A stretch of DNA of 64,000 nt from positions 157,010 through 221,009 of the forward strand of contig NZ_JAFBID010000001.1 in assembly GCF_016811235.1 (NCBI RefSeq), given 5' to 3'. The position numbers and the translations under genes were made by a program. This document shows positions 54,017 through 63,896 of the stretch, one piece after another; positions within the stretch are counted from its first letter, which is position 1; each line of letters starts with the position of its first letter. The notes beneath the pieces are model-generated. The model saw only the letters and a program-made list of their open reading frames with translations. It was not told where the DNA came from and made no database searches. Origin of the DNA: Microvirga arabica. Its GTDB lineage: Bacteria; Pseudomonadota; Alphaproteobacteria; Rhizobiales; Beijerinckiaceae.

Positions 54017-54477
54017 TAGACTCCGATCCGGATCCGGCCGTCGGCCTGAACGCGCCCGGTAATGACCCGCCCGCTGTCGGCATTCTTCACTTGAATCGTC
54101 TCGCCCATGGTACCGGACTGCAGGGGAATGCCGACGCCCATGATGGAGAGCCCGCCTTCCTCGAACACGATCTGAGCCTGAACGCCCCGTGTAACGAGCT
54201 TGGGATCGTCGACCGCATTCATCGGGATCGGCTCCCCTGGCAGGAGGGTCCGACGCGCCATCTTTCCGGTCAGGACGCGAGGAGACTCAACAACTGCGGT
54301 GCGGTAGCGGTAGTTCTCCGGGAAAGCCCTGTCCTTGAGCATCGACTCCTGGATCGTATCGCCCGCATAGATGGTGACGGCTGGAACCGGTAGGATCCGC
54401 TCCTCGGCAACCGCGCCATTTAGCGCACCCACGCTGAGGATGGTCGCGGCAAGAACGATCTGGGCGAAGTGCTTCAT
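54013..54477 (-). CDS. flgA: P-ring assembly chaperone FlgA
   Basis: 154 residues with a signal peptide (FAQIVLAATILSVGALNGAVA) and an SAF-type domain (VLTGKMARRTLLPGEPIP; GMGETIQVKNADSGR is read here as GTMGETIQVKNADSGRVI). It is shorter than the enterobacterial FlgA (about 220), lacking an extra N-terminal domain, which is common in Alphaproteobacteria. FlgA assists FlgI polymerisation. Confidence 0.9.
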   Translation of the reverse strand: MKHFAQIVLAATILSVGALNGAVAEERILPVPAVTIYAGDTIQESMLKDRAFPENYRYRTAVVESPRVLTGKMARRTLLPGEPIPMNAVDDPKLVTRGVQAQIVFEEGGLSIMGVGIPLQSGTMGETIQVKNADSGRVITGRVQADGRIRIGVY

Positions 54478-54501
54478 GATGAGATCACCTGGATGCCGCC
54501 T

Positions 54502-55290
54502 TTAGCGGATGCCTTTTGAGACGGTTCCGGCCATATCGTCCGCAGCCTGGATGACCTTGGAGTTCATCTCGAAGGCGCGCTGAGCCGAGATCAGGTTCGT
54601 GATTTCCTTGATGGGATCCACGTTCGAGGCTTCGAGGTAGCCCTGGTGAATTTTTCCGTAGCCGGGATCGGACGGGATCCCCACGGCCGGCGCGCCCGAA
54701 GCCAATGTCTCGCGATAGTAGTTGCCGCCGATGGGTTCCAGGCCGGCATCGTTGGCGAAGTTCGCGAGGGTGAGCTGGCCCAGATTCTGGGGCTGCGCCT
54801 CTCCGGCGATCTTCGCGAAGATCTCGCCCGATTCGTTGATTGTCACGTCGAGCGTGTTGGGCGGGACGATGATGGGCGGGTTGAGGGTATAGCCGTCGAG
54901 GGTGACGAGCTGTCCATCGCCGTTCTTGTTGAAGGATCCCGCACGGGTGTAGACGATCTCGCCGCTCGGCGCGTTCACCTGAAACCATCCGCGCCCGTTA
55001 AGTGCGAGATCGAACTGGTTCGAGGTATTCGTCAAGGAGCCCTGCCGGTGGAGGTTGCGGATGGCCGCCGTCTTCACGCCAAGGCCCAGCATGGCTCCTT
55101 CAGGCACGGGGCTGGAGCCCGCCTGGTTCGGAATGGCCTGGGAGCGCTCGGTTTGGTAGAGAAGGTCCGTGAACTCCGCCCGTGCCGCCTTGAAGGCCGT
55201 GGTGTTGACGTTCGAGATGTTGTTGGCAATCACCTCGACGTTCAGCTGCTGCGCATTCATTCCGGTGGCAGCAATCGCAAGCGCTCTCAT
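54502..55290 (-). CDS. flgG: Flagellar distal rod protein FlgG
   Basis: 262-residue distal rod protein: start [32 protein letters not shown], middle [25 protein letters not shown]-terminal helix [24 protein letters not shown]. The length and sequence are standard. Located between fliE and flgA. Confidence 0.96.
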   Translation of the reverse strand: MRALAIAATGMNAQQLNVEVIANNISNVNTTAFKAARAEFTDLLYQTERSQAIPNQAGSSPVPEGAMLGLGVKTAAIRNLHRQGSLTNTSNQFDLALNGRGWFQVNAPSGEIVYTRAGSFNKNGDGQLVTLDGYTLNPPIIVPPNTLDVTINESGEIFAKIAGEAQPQNLGQLTLANFANDAGLEPIGGNYYRETLASGAPAVGIPSDPGYGKIHQGYLEASNVDPIKEITNLISAQRAFEMNSKVIQAADDMAGTVSKGIR

Positions 55291-55302
55291 GGTCTTATCC
55301 TC

Positions 55303-55635
55303 TTAAATCGCCATCCGGGCGATTTCCTGATAGGCCGCAACCACCTTGTCGCGGATGGCGATTGCCGTCTGAAGTGTCTGTTCGGCGGACATCACGGCCT
55401 CGACCACCTGCTGCACCGAGGCTTTGCCCTGGATGCCGGCAATCGATGCGGCCTCGCCCGCCTTCATCGTGTCGACGGCCGACGTCGCCACCTGGGCCAT
55501 CATGTCGCTGAAGCTCACCTGCGAGGCACCGGCGACGGCTCCTACGGCCGGCGGCGCCGTGCCGAAGGCCGGGACGGCTGTGACCGCCGCAGGGCTGTCG
55601 ATCATTGAGGAGATGGAGGATACGGCACTGATCAT
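55303..55635 (-). CDS. fliE: Flagellar hook-basal body complex protein FliE
   Basis: 110-residue adaptor between the MS ring and rod. The C-terminal half shows the FliE pattern (VQQVVEAVMSAEQTLQTAIAIRDKVVAAYQEIARM). It is 1 nt from flgC upstream and 12 nt from flgG downstream. Confidence 0.93.
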   Translation of the reverse strand: MISAVSSISSMIDSPAAVTAVPAFGTAPPAVGAVAGASQVSFSDMMAQVATSAVDTMKAGEAASIAGIQGKASVQQVVEAVMSAEQTLQTAIAIRDKVVAAYQEIARMAI

Positions 55636-55636
55636 A

Positions 55637-56053
55637 TCAGCCTCTCATGAGATCAATGGTTGCGGAGATCATGGCTCTCGCCTGCTTCATCATCTGCAGA
55701 TTGGCCTGATAGGATCGATTGGCCTCCCGCATGTCGGCCATTTCGATCAGCATGTTCACGTTCGGCTTCTTGACCATGCCGTTCTCGTCGGCGGCCGGGT
55801 TGCCGGGGTCATACTCGACCGGGAAAGGCGCCTCGTCCTGGCCGACATCCTTTACCGACACAGAAGCAGCGCCCAATGTCCGCTCAAGCTCGGAGCGGAA
55901 GGTGATCGTCTTGCGCGTATAGGGATCGGATCCCGGTGTGCGTCCGGTCGAATTCGCGTTGGCGATGTTCTCGGACACCACACGCAGACGCGCGGATTGT
56001 GCTTCAAGGCCGGCACTCGAGAGCTTGCCAGAGGCAATCAACGGATCGATCAT
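55637..56053 (-). CDS. flgC: Flagellar proximal rod protein FlgC
   Basis: 138 residues with the rod signature ([27 protein letters not shown]) and C-terminal helix ([26 protein letters not shown]). Overlaps flgB by 4 nt. Confidence 0.95.
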   Translation of the reverse strand: MIDPLIASGKLSSAGLEAQSARLRVVSENIANANSTGRTPGSDPYTRKTITFRSELERTLGAASVSVKDVGQDEAPFPVEYDPGNPAADENGMVKKPNVNMLIEMADMREANRSYQANLQMMKQARAMISATIDLMRG

Positions 56054-56439
56054 GACGGAGTCCTCACGCTGGTCAGCAGCATTCTATGGAATGACTTCAC
56101 GATGGTCGTATTCAGGGTGTGCTGGCGGTTGACCTCACCCGCCTTGATGAGTTCCTGCTCAAGGCTCACAGAGTTCTTCGAGTAGACCGTGTCCCAGCTC
56201 TCTGACTTCTTCACCTTCGTGGCTTCGGTAGTCGAAGGTGAAATCCCGATATGATTGTTATTCGTGGCCGCCATGACCAGCTTCGTCTTATCGAGAACAT
56301 CGGCGAAAGGCTCGACATCCCTGGCGCGATAGCCGGGAGTGTTGGCATTGGCGACATTGCCGGAAATGGTCGTCTGGCGGGTGGCAAGCCACTGGGCCTG
56401 TCGTGATGCCAGATCGAACAGATAGACAGGTGCCGTCAC
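56050..56439 (-). CDS. flgB: Flagellar proximal rod protein FlgB
   Basis: 129-residue rod protein ([39 protein letters not shown]). The frame is open to an ATG at 56472, but the GTG at 56439 ([12 protein letters not shown]) has GGAG 7 nt upstream and matches the start of rhizobial FlgB. It also puts the motility motif 43 nt upstream, in line with the other operons. First gene of flgB-flgC-fliE-flgG-flgA-flgI-motE-flgH-fliL-fliP. Confidence 0.9.
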   Translation of the reverse strand: MTAPVYLFDLASRQAQWLATRQTTISGNVANANTPGYRARDVEPFADVLDKTKLVMAATNNNHIGISPSTTEATKVKKSESWDTVYSKNSVSLEQELIKAGEVNRQHTLNTTIVKSFHRMLLTSVRTPS

Positions 56440-56831
56440 AGGAATCTCCGAGCGAACATGGTAAAGAGGCATTTAAGCCTCCAACCTTGCACGAGGCTGA
56501 CTTGCCCTCTGCAGATGCCGTCAGGATCGACCAGTGAGCAGGTCGCTGCTTCGGAGCTTTGGCTGGATCCGAGACATGCTCTGCTGGTTCGCGCCCAAGG
56601 ATCTGAAACTGTATTTCACCGCTGTTGGGCCAAATCCAAGTCGCGGTGCGCCTCCGAGCGCTACCATGTCGCAACCGAATCAGTTGCTTTTCAGCCAGCT
56701 ATCCTCATGAAGAGCGCGATCGCCGACACACTGTCCCATGACGCATGATCCCGTTGAGTCTCGGATTTGCGCGATCGATTGCCAATACGTTAAAAAGCCT
56801 GCAAGCAACGCAGCTCTTGGGTTGGGGGGTT
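56440..56831. other. Intergenic region between flgB and the FixL-like gene
   Basis: 392 nt between divergent genes. It contains the flgB motility motif (56483-56498), and a GCAAC-N7-GTTGC dyad near 56670-56690. No clear FixK-type box (TTGA-N6-TCAA) or sigma-70 promoter could be assigned for the kinase. Confidence 0.45.
56483..56498 (-). promoter_or_regulatory. Motility-regulon motif upstream of flgB
   Basis: Minus-strand 16-mer AGCCTCGTGCAAGGTT, 43 nt before the preferred flgB GTG (56439). A TTAAAT follows about 7 nt downstream and could be a -10 element. Confidence 0.65.
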
Positions 56832-59567
56832 ATGACTCATACATCTGCGTTAAAGGATTCTGTGAGTAGGCCTGCGGTTCACGCGAGCCCTGATCCTGCC
56901 CGTGTTCTGAATGCCGTAACTGACTTCGCCCTGATCACCCTCGATCATGTGGGAAACATTATATCGTGGAATGCTGGTGCAGAGCGTATCTATGGCTGGT
57001 TGCCGGATGAGATCCTGAACTGCCACTTCTCCCTTCTCTACTCCCCAGAGGCGCAACTTCGCGGAAAGCCGCTGCAGGACCTCAACACAGCAGCCATTTC
57101 CGGGCACTCCGCAGACCAGATACGCTGCAGGACAAAAGACGGCATTCATATCCTGTGCCGGGTAACGCTTGACGCGATCGGCTCCGAAGCAGGCGCGAAT
57201 TGCCACTTTGTTTTGACCGCTCGCGACATCAGTCGCTTCATGGCTGCGGAAGCGGCTCTGAAGACCCAAGAGGAGCGTTACCGGGCTCTCATTGAGGCAA
57301 GCTCGGCAATGGTCTGGCGTGCAGACACCAGCGGCATGATCGTCGACGGACCGCTGAGTTGGAATGCATCCTCCCGTACGATATCGGAAAACGGCGGAGA
57401 CTATGCTTGGCTGGACTCCGTTCATTCAGAAGATCGGGAGCGCGTGACCACAGCCTGGCTGGAAACGCTGGCCTCAGAGGAAGCAGGCACCAACGAATAC
57501 CGGATGCTCGCCTCTGATGGCGAATACCGCTGGGTCCTGATGAGAGCTGTTCCTCTTCATGATGCGGATGGAGCGGTTCAGGAATGGATCGGAACCGTCA
57601 CGGATATTCACGAGCAGAAGCTAGCCGCTGAACGGCTGCGCCAAAGCGAAGAGCAGTACCGCGCCTTGATCGAGGCCAGTTCCGCTATTGTCTGGCGGGC
57701 AGAGATCGATGGGGCGATCACCAAGGTTTGGGGGTGGGCAGCCTTCAGCGGCCAATCCAATCGGAACTATACAGGGTTCGGCTTCCTGAACACCGTTCAT
57801 CCGGACGACCGGGCCAAGTTTCTCACGCAGTGGCAGGCCATCCGTGCATCGGAAGAGCCTGGAACGGTTGAGTACCGCGTCCGCCGCCTCGACGGCAAAT
57901 ACCGCTGGATGCTCGCCCGCGCAGTCCCGTTGCTGAACGGAGATAGCCGGGTTCAGGAATGGGTCGGCACCGTTACGGACATCCATGATCAGCGCCAGGC
58001 GGAGATGAGGCTTCGCAGCAGTGAGGAAAGGCTGCGCCTGGCCATCGAAACAACAGCCCTGGGCATCTGGGATCAGGATCTTGTCACCGGCCGGCGCCAG
58101 TGGATGCCCGAGGCACGGCAGATCCTTGGCCTGGCGCCAGATGTAACCATCACGCGCGAAATCATTCTCGACTGCGTCCACCCCGACGATCGTGAGCGGA
58201 TGGCGAATACTTTTTACGACGATCAGCCGGGCAGTGACCTGACCTATAGCGGCAGCTTCAGGATCATCCGTGCCGATACTGGCGAAGAACGCTGGGTCAC
58301 GGCCATCGGCCGCACTTTGGTTGATGATGACGAGCGCCCCATTCGCAAGATCGGTACGGTGCAGGACATCACGGAACGCAAGCTGGCCGAGAATGCTCTG
58401 CGCTCGAGCGAAGAGCGCCTGCGTACCAGCGAGGCGCATCTCAGGTCCATTCTTGAGACCGTTCCCGATGCCATGGTCGTAGCTGACGAGAGCGGCATAA
58501 TCCGCTCCTTCAGTGCGACAGCCGTGAACATGTTCGGTTATCAACCCGAGGAGATTATCGGTACGAACGTCAAGTTCCTGATGCCTCTGCCTTACCGCGA
58601 GCAGCATGACGGTTATATCCGCCGTTACCGCGAGACGGGAGAACGGCGGATCATCGGGAGCGGGCGTGTGGTGGTCGCCCAGCGCAAGGATGGCTCGACC
58701 TTCCCGATGGAGGTCCAAGTCGGCGAGATGGAATCGGAAGGAGAACGCTTCTTTACCGCGTTCATCCGCGATCTGACAGAGCGCCAGCGCACAGAAACCC
58801 GAATGCAGGAGCTGCAATCAGAACTCGCCTACATGTCGCGTTTCACGGCCTTGGGAGAGATGGGCTCGACCCTCGCCCATGAGATCAACCAACCCCTGAC
58901 AGCCATCACGAGTTACCTGAAGGGTTGCGGGTTTATCCTAAGCAACGTGGAGGGCGACAAGATATCTCTCGTCCGCCACGCGGTGAACGAGGCTGCAGAG
59001 GAGGCGTTACGTGCCGGAGAAGTGATCCGGCAGTTGCGAGAATTCGTGGCCCGTGGGGGAAGCGAGCATCAGATCGAAGGTCTTCAGCGCCTCGTGGAGG
59101 AGGCTAGCGCCTTGGCCTTGGTGGGCGCCAAGGAGAAGGACGTGAAGGTCGATTACGACTTTCCATCCGATAACCCGCTGGTTTTCGTGAACCGTGTCCA
59201 GATCCAGCAGGTTCTTCTCAACCTGATCCGCAATGCTATCGAGGCAATGCAGGATGCAGACCGTCGCGAACTGGTAATCAGGGCTCGACCTGTGCCATCC
59301 GAGTCCATGGTCCAGGTCAGTGTACAGGACACAGGATCCGGAATTGCCCCGGAGGTCTTGAAGAACCTTTTCAAGCCATTTACCACCACGAAGCGAAGCG
59401 GCATGGGCGTTGGGCTCTCGATCAGCCGGACAATCGTGGAATCTCATGGCGGCAAGATCTGGGCCGAGTCCGTCCCCAGTGAAGGCACCACCTTTCATTT
59501 CACCCTGAGAACCGTCGACAAGGAGGACATGGCCAGTGTCGAACACGCCGATCGTGTATGTGGTTGA
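56832..59567 (+). CDS. fixL: Multi-PAS oxygen-sensor histidine kinase, FixL type
   Basis: 911 residues from the ATG at 56832 (a GGGGGG run precedes it; an ATG at 56745 would add 29). There is no TM helix. About five PAS domains precede the kinase: residues near 25-135, 155-265, 275-390, 400-520 and 535-655. The last matches the FixL haem [14 protein letters not shown] with H592 at the proximal-ligand position and the Arg in GSGRVV. The H-box follows with H683 ([20 protein letters not shown]), then the ATPase domain ([32 protein letters not shown]). Predicted to sense O2 and phosphorylate the adjacent FixJ; haem binding is inferred from residues only. Confidence 0.85.
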   Translation: MTHTSALKDSVSRPAVHASPDPARVLNAVTDFALITLDHVGNIISWNAGAERIYGWLPDEILNCHFSLLYSPEAQLRGKPLQDLNTAAISGHSADQIRCRTKDGIHILCRVTLDAIGSEAGANCHFVLTARDISRFMAAEAALKTQEERYRALIEASSAMVWRADTSGMIVDGPLSWNASSRTISENGGDYAWLDSVHSEDRERVTTAWLETLASEEAGTNEYRMLASDGEYRWVLMRAVPLHDADGAVQEWIGTVTDIHEQKLAAERLRQSEEQYRALIEASSAIVWRAEIDGAITKVWGWAAFSGQSNRNYTGFGFLNTVHPDDRAKFLTQWQAIRASEEPGTVEYRVRRLDGKYRWMLARAVPLLNGDSRVQEWVGTVTDIHDQRQAEMRLRSSEERLRLAIETTALGIWDQDLVTGRRQWMPEARQILGLAPDVTITREIILDCVHPDDRERMANTFYDDQPGSDLTYSGSFRIIRADTGEERWVTAIGRTLVDDDERPIRKIGTVQDITERKLAENALRSSEERLRTSEAHLRSILETVPDAMVVADESGIIRSFSATAVNMFGYQPEEIIGTNVKFLMPLPYREQHDGYIRRYRETGERRIIGSGRVVVAQRKDGSTFPMEVQVGEMESEGERFFTAFIRDLTERQRTETRMQELQSELAYMSRFTALGEMGSTLAHEINQPLTAITSYLKGCGFILSNVEGDKISLVRHAVNEAAEEALRAGEVIRQLREFVARGGSEHQIEGLQRLVEEASALALVGAKEKDVKVDYDFPSDNPLVFVNRVQIQQVLLNLIRNAIEAMQDADRRELVIRARPVPSESMVQVSVQDTGSGIAPEVLKNLFKPFTTTKRSGMGVGLSISRTIVESHGGKIWAESVPSEGTTFHFTLRTVDKEDMASVEHADRVCG

Positions 59568-60156
59568 TGATGACGTCGGAGTGCGAAAGGCCTTGTCCTT
59601 CCTGCTGGTGTCGGTTGGCCTGAACGTGCGTCTATATGAGTCGGCGAAAGCCTTTCTCGACGAGGTCAGCAATCCCGGACAATGCTGCATTGTTACAGAT
59701 GTGCGGATGCCCGGTATTGATGGCCTGGAATTTATTCGTCGCCTCAACGCGCGCGGGTTGAACGTTCCCGTTGTTGTCATAACCGGACATGCGGACATTC
59801 CACTCGCTGTCGAAGCCATGAAGACGGGTGCGATCGACTTTCTCGAAAAGCCATTCCGGGAGGACCGCTTTCTGGAGGTGGTCCGCTTTGCGCTGGTCTG
59901 CGACGAGAAGAGCGTTCGCAGAAATCAGGAGCTCCTTAGGACCCAAGCGCGGCTCCAGTCTCTCTCACAGCGGGAGCGCCAGGTGCTGGATGGCTTGGTT
60001 GCCGGAAAAGCCAACAAGATGATTGCCCATGAGTTGAACATCAGCATCCGGACAGTGGAAATCCATCGGTCGAATGTCATGGCAAAGATGGAGGCGAAGA
60101 GTCTCTCCGAACTAATCCGCATGGCGCTGTTTCTGGAAGTCGCAACCGGGAGCTGA
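59536..60156 (+). CDS. fixJ: Response regulator FixJ (receiver plus LuxR-type HTH)
   Basis: 206 residues. The receiver has D55 ([11 protein letters not shown]), [25 protein letters not shown] (switch Thr and Lys) and a C-terminal LuxR/GerE helix-turn-helix ([40 protein letters not shown]). The start is a GTG at 59536 inside the fixL end (32-nt overlap), with AGGAGG 9 nt upstream. FixJ-P normally activates fixK and microaerobic genes. No fixK or obvious target is in this window. Confidence 0.88.
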   Translation: MSNTPIVYVVDDDVGVRKALSFLLVSVGLNVRLYESAKAFLDEVSNPGQCCIVTDVRMPGIDGLEFIRRLNARGLNVPVVVITGHADIPLAVEAMKTGAIDFLEKPFREDRFLEVVRFALVCDEKSVRRNQELLRTQARLQSLSQRERQVLDGLVAGKANKMIAHELNISIRTVEIHRSNVMAKMEAKSLSELIRMALFLEVATGS

Positions 60157-60227
60157 GCGTACCTACAGGCAGTGTCGAAGCTTATGTCGCTGCACTCAGA
60201 CTTGCAGAAGGGACTGCGAAGGTTGCA

Positions 60228-63104
60228 TTGACCGATGCCCGGCTCTGCTGGAAGCACATGAGGCTTACCGATGCCTCTGGATCCGCACAGGCGTGTCAAG
60301 GCAGCCTCCTTTCGACAAATCTCCCAACCTCGAACTCTGGTTCCTTAATGGTCGATGTCAGACAAATTCTTCCGACGCCGCGAGAACGCGGCGACGAGTC
60401 CTCTCAAGAGGGCACTGACACTCGGCAGCATGTCGTTTCGAACCAGAACCGGTGGTCGCGAGCCACTCTCGACTTCAGAGATCTTTCCCAGGATGTGTGG
60501 TGCGAGCTGACCTTCCAGATCTGCTGGCACCCTGAAGAGAAGAGCCGGGCAGCACACGACTTCGCTGTTATTGGCGTTGACTTCCTGACTGAGGATGGCT
60601 CAAGCATCGACTTTGCCTATGCTCCTGGCTTGAACAGGGCTCAGATCGACCCTCACAGCTGCCACATCGCCGGGCCTGACTACTATGACCCGAGCAGCGA
60701 TCAGACACATACCGGAAGGGTTCACTGCACCTTTCTGGTGCCATCTCCAACGAAGCACATTGCGGTCACCATCCGCAGCTGGCGCAACTCCCATCCGTTC
60801 ACGATCCAAGACGCGAAGCTTCTGCAGGTTGCTCACACTACGGATGACGCCGCTCAAGCGGATCCTTCACAATCAGTTCCTCCTCCAACTCTGAATGACC
60901 CTCGCCGCTCCTGGGTTGAGCTGAAAATGGAACCAGCGTGGCTCACCTATGGAGTTGTCCCGGCCGAAACACTTTTCGTACGTGGCCAGCTGATCACCCA
61001 GAATGTAAGCGCCGGGGGAGCCTTGGCGCGTGTCATCTTCCGCAACAGGAACGGAGAAATCGTCGCTTCGCCAGACGATCTGCCGACTTCGCCTGTTGTA
61101 GGTGCCTATATCGACATTCCAGTCAACCGGCAGACAAGGCGCTTCACCCTTGAGCTCACCCCACCGGATCAGGCTGTAACGGTGGACATTGGTTTTCAGG
61201 TCTGGCGCGATGAGGCACAGATCAGCCTTGTGACACCCCTTGAGACATCATTAAGTGATAATCTCCTGCTTGAGAGCATCCTCAGCGAAGAGATCGCCGA
61301 TGCCTCAGCTCTTGTCGGTGAAGTCTTCAGAAGGCTTCGTCCAGCCTCTGTCTCCAGAACCAATATCGGGACTCCCGGCCTGATCGACAATCTGATCGAC
61401 TTCCAGGCCCTGGCGACGGCTCCAACCATACAAGACAAGTTGCAAGCCTTGCAGCAAGGTCAACCGGAGACCCTTGTCGGGGACCAGCTTACGTTCGGCG
61501 GCCTCAAGGCATGGCCCTTGCCTTCAATGCCGGATTGGACCGAGGACCCTTATCAGTCACCCGCCTGGCGCCTTGAGTATCATTCGCTGTCGTGGCTTCT
61601 GGATCTCGTTCGCGACCGGCAAGCAAGTGGAGCAAACAGGGCCGTTGACCTTGCCGTCTCCTGGTCGCGTGCCAATCCGCCCGCCAATCCCAAGGATCCT
61701 CTTAGCGCTTATCCTGCGTCCGTCGCCATACGCGCAGAGGTTCTGCTCCGATTGCTCGCAGTTGCGACTTCACTCAAGAGCAGACCGCCTGAAAAGTTGC
61801 GCATGCTCGTTGCAGAGATCATTCAGCATGGCCTCGCGCTCGCCGAGATCCTGAGTCAGAACATCTTTCTGCATTCCATTCTGCAGGTTCGGGTCGCCTG
61901 CGCTCTGCTGAGTGCCTCGATTGGCCTCCCGAATTTCCCTCTTTCTCCCTATTGGAGATCCGTCGCCCTCGCTCAACTGCGGAACGGCTTCGACCATCTC
62001 CTGGGTCCCCAGGGCTCGTCGAATGAGCAGTCCCAGCATTGCCGCCTTGAATTGATCTCAATCGGCATGATTCTGGCCGAGCACCTGAAGGACCAACATG
62101 AGGCTGAGGATCTTCGGCAACTTCTCGATGCCCGCCTGAAAGACAGCCTGAAAGCTCTCGTCGCAGTAACAGACCCGGCCGGCATGCTTGCTCCATTCGG
62201 AGACACTCCCCGCAAGCTCCATCATGCCTCCTGGTTGCGGCGTCTCATCTCCACATACGGAAGACACCTCCTGTCGGATCGGGCACTCGCGGAGGAACTG
62301 GCATATCCCCAGGGCCCAAGGCTTCATACATCAGACCATGCTGGGCTCATTGCATTCCGAAACTACCTGCAAAAGCCGGACTGGAGCTATCTCTGCGCCT
62401 CGATCAACGAGCAGCGCCAAGACAACGGGCACCATGACTGCACCTCCTTCGTTTACTCCGCTCGGGGCGTGAGATGGATCACAGATCCAGGCGGTTCAGG
62501 AATGATGGAATCAGGTCCCACACGCCACTATCTGCTCTCCTCACGAGCACACAATGTAGCCATTCCGGATTTTCGTGAGCAGACTGCAGGCTTCGGGTGG
62601 ATCGAGGCAACGCTATCGCTCGACCAAGCGCGAGCAGTGAAGGTAGGCACGAATGTGCATGGCCCTTGCTACAAGCATTCGCGCGTTTTTGTATGCTTGG
62701 ACGACATGAACGCGATCGCCATCTTCGACCGTTTTCGGTCGTCCCGAGGCGCTGCCAAGTTTGAGGCGAATCTTCACTTCGAAGACAACATTGCGCTTGC
62801 TCTCGTCAACGGCAAGCTCGCTATTGCTTTCCACAAACGGGATAGGTTGCGAATACTCCCTTATCCTGTTGCAGGTCAGTTTACCGGCTTCATGGTCAAG
62901 AATGGCCATGCCGGCCGAGCCGGTACCATGCAGGGCTACATCACGGACGGCGCCAGCGGCCTTAAGTCGGCCAATGTGCTGAACCATGGCTTCGCTGGCG
63001 CATCTGATGTGTGCGGAGGCGTGGTCCTTGGAGTAACGGAAGACGGATTGAAGAGGCTTATGAGTCTTATAGCCTCGCAACAGGTGCAGAACCTACTGAG
63101 CTAA
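60228..63104 (+). CDS. Heparinase II/III-like protein with N-terminal beta-sandwich regions
   Basis: Up to 958 residues. No signal peptide is visible. Residues about 65-200 and 220-330 look like two beta-sandwich (carbohydrate-binding-like) parts. Residues about 390-700 are helical, as in the alpha/alpha toroid of polysaccharide lyases. The C-terminal part (HHDCTSFVYSARGVRWITDPGG; FGWIEATLSLDQARAVKV; HSRVFVCLDDMNAIAIFDRFRS) matches the heparinase II/III beta domain. The substrate is unknown. The start is uncertain: TTG 60228, ATG 60258 or ATG 60348. It follows fixJ by about 70 nt and has slightly lower GC than the flagellar genes. Confidence 0.72.
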   Translation: MTDARLCWKHMRLTDASGSAQACQGSLLSTNLPTSNSGSLMVDVRQILPTPRERGDESSQEGTDTRQHVVSNQNRWSRATLDFRDLSQDVWCELTFQICWHPEEKSRAAHDFAVIGVDFLTEDGSSIDFAYAPGLNRAQIDPHSCHIAGPDYYDPSSDQTHTGRVHCTFLVPSPTKHIAVTIRSWRNSHPFTIQDAKLLQVAHTTDDAAQADPSQSVPPPTLNDPRRSWVELKMEPAWLTYGVVPAETLFVRGQLITQNVSAGGALARVIFRNRNGEIVASPDDLPTSPVVGAYIDIPVNRQTRRFTLELTPPDQAVTVDIGFQVWRDEAQISLVTPLETSLSDNLLLESILSEEIADASALVGEVFRRLRPASVSRTNIGTPGLIDNLIDFQALATAPTIQDKLQALQQGQPETLVGDQLTFGGLKAWPLPSMPDWTEDPYQSPAWRLEYHSLSWLLDLVRDRQASGANRAVDLAVSWSRANPPANPKDPLSAYPASVAIRAEVLLRLLAVATSLKSRPPEKLRMLVAEIIQHGLALAEILSQNIFLHSILQVRVACALLSASIGLPNFPLSPYWRSVALAQLRNGFDHLLGPQGSSNEQSQHCRLELISIGMILAEHLKDQHEAEDLRQLLDARLKDSLKALVAVTDPAGMLAPFGDTPRKLHHASWLRRLISTYGRHLLSDRALAEELAYPQGPRLHTSDHAGLIAFRNYLQKPDWSYLCASINEQRQDNGHHDCTSFVYSARGVRWITDPGGSGMMESGPTRHYLLSSRAHNVAIPDFREQTAGFGWIEATLSLDQARAVKVGTNVHGPCYKHSRVFVCLDDMNAIAIFDRFRSSRGAAKFEANLHFEDNIALALVNGKLAIAFHKRDRLRILPYPVAGQFTGFMVKNGHAGRAGTMQGYITDGASGLKSANVLNHGFAGASDVCGGVVLGVTEDGLKRLMSLIASQQVQNLLS

Positions 63105-63128
63105 ACCGTACAGCGAGCCTCGCACGAA

Positions 63129-63154
63129 GAGCCCAGCTTTCGGTGACTGGGCTC
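63129..63154. terminator. Hairpin between the heparinase-like gene and cheZ
   Basis: GAGCCCAG (63129-63136) and CTGGGCTC (63147-63154) pair around a 10-nt loop. It lies between convergent stops at 63104 and 63171; on the minus strand it is followed by TTCG. Probably a shared terminator. Confidence 0.65.
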
Positions 63155-63170
63155 AGCCGCTCAGTTCGAC

Positions 63171-63896
63171 TCAATTGAACAACGCGTCAATTGCATCCTG
63201 GGATGTCACACCATTGTCAGAAGCCAGGGCGGGCCCGTTCAGGAGCGCCTTTTCTCCCTGGCGTTTCGGATCCTCAATCGTCTCAACATCCTTGAAGCTT
63301 TCCATGCCGCCCCAGATTTCCATCATGTGGTGAACCCGTTCCTCGACAAACTTCATCGCACCGACGACTTTGCTAATGCGTTGCCCGGTAATGTCCTGGA
63401 AGTTGCAGGCCTCGAAAATGTTGATCACATGATCGAGAATCTCACGGGCGATATCCTGATCGCTTCCAGCCAGTCTGGACGACAGATTGCTTGAGAGATC
63501 GTCGATCTTTTCCGCGGCTGCCAGGATCGAATTCGTGGCTGTTTCCGTTCCGGTCACGATGGCGCCGAGTTCGTCCGTGACCCGGGTGATCTCTTTTCCC
63601 TGAGCACCAGCATAGCGGAGTGTAGCGATCTCTCTCTTCGTGCGCTCAATCGCCTCGTAGATCGAATCGAGCTCCGACTTCAAGCGGAGAGCCTCCTGCA
63701 TGTCACGGCGGTGCTCCTCCAGCAGGGAGGTCGAGATCTCCTTCGCGGGAACGATCGACTCCTTGATTGTGGCCAGCATGCCCATAACTTCCGAATGACG
63801 TTCCAGGATCCCTTCATCCTGAGACAAGACACCCAGGTTCGCTTCAATGCGATAGCTCTTTCTGTAAGTCATGACCGTCGCTCTCGTTCTGCTCAT
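63171..63896 (-). CDS. cheZ: CheY-P phosphatase CheZ
   Basis: 241-residue CheZ: a long helical hairpin with the active-site motif CNFQDITGQRI, where D168 and Q172 correspond to Asp143 and Gln147 of E. coli CheZ. The C-terminal SQDAIDALFN resembles the CheY-binding tail. It starts in a 4-nt overlap with the end of a cheY gene. The ATG at 63896 is used; MTYRKSYR eight codons later is an alternative. CheZ is less usual in Rhizobiales, several of which rely on a second CheY as phosphate sink. Confidence 0.9.
   Translation of the reverse strand: MSRTRATVMTYRKSYRIEANLGVLSQDEGILERHSEVMGMLATIKESIVPAKEISTSLLEEHRRDMQEALRLKSELDSIYEAIERTKREIATLRYAGAQGKEITRVTDELGAIVTGTETATNSILAAAEKIDDLSSNLSSRLAGSDQDIAREILDHVINIFEACNFQDITGQRISKVVGAMKFVEERVHHMMEIWGGMESFKDVETIEDPKRQGEKALLNGPALASDNGVTSQDAIDALFN

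Noticed and set aside
56440..56831. FixK-type box or sigma-54 promoter before the FixL-like gene or the flagellar operons
   Set aside because: No TTGA-N6-TCAA dyad and no GG-N10-GC pair with the right context could be found.
63118..63131. Apparent further copy of the motility motif (AGCCTCGCACGAAG)
   Set aside because: It has an extra G between CAC and AAG, faces no start codon at the right distance, and lies at the base of a terminator hairpin.
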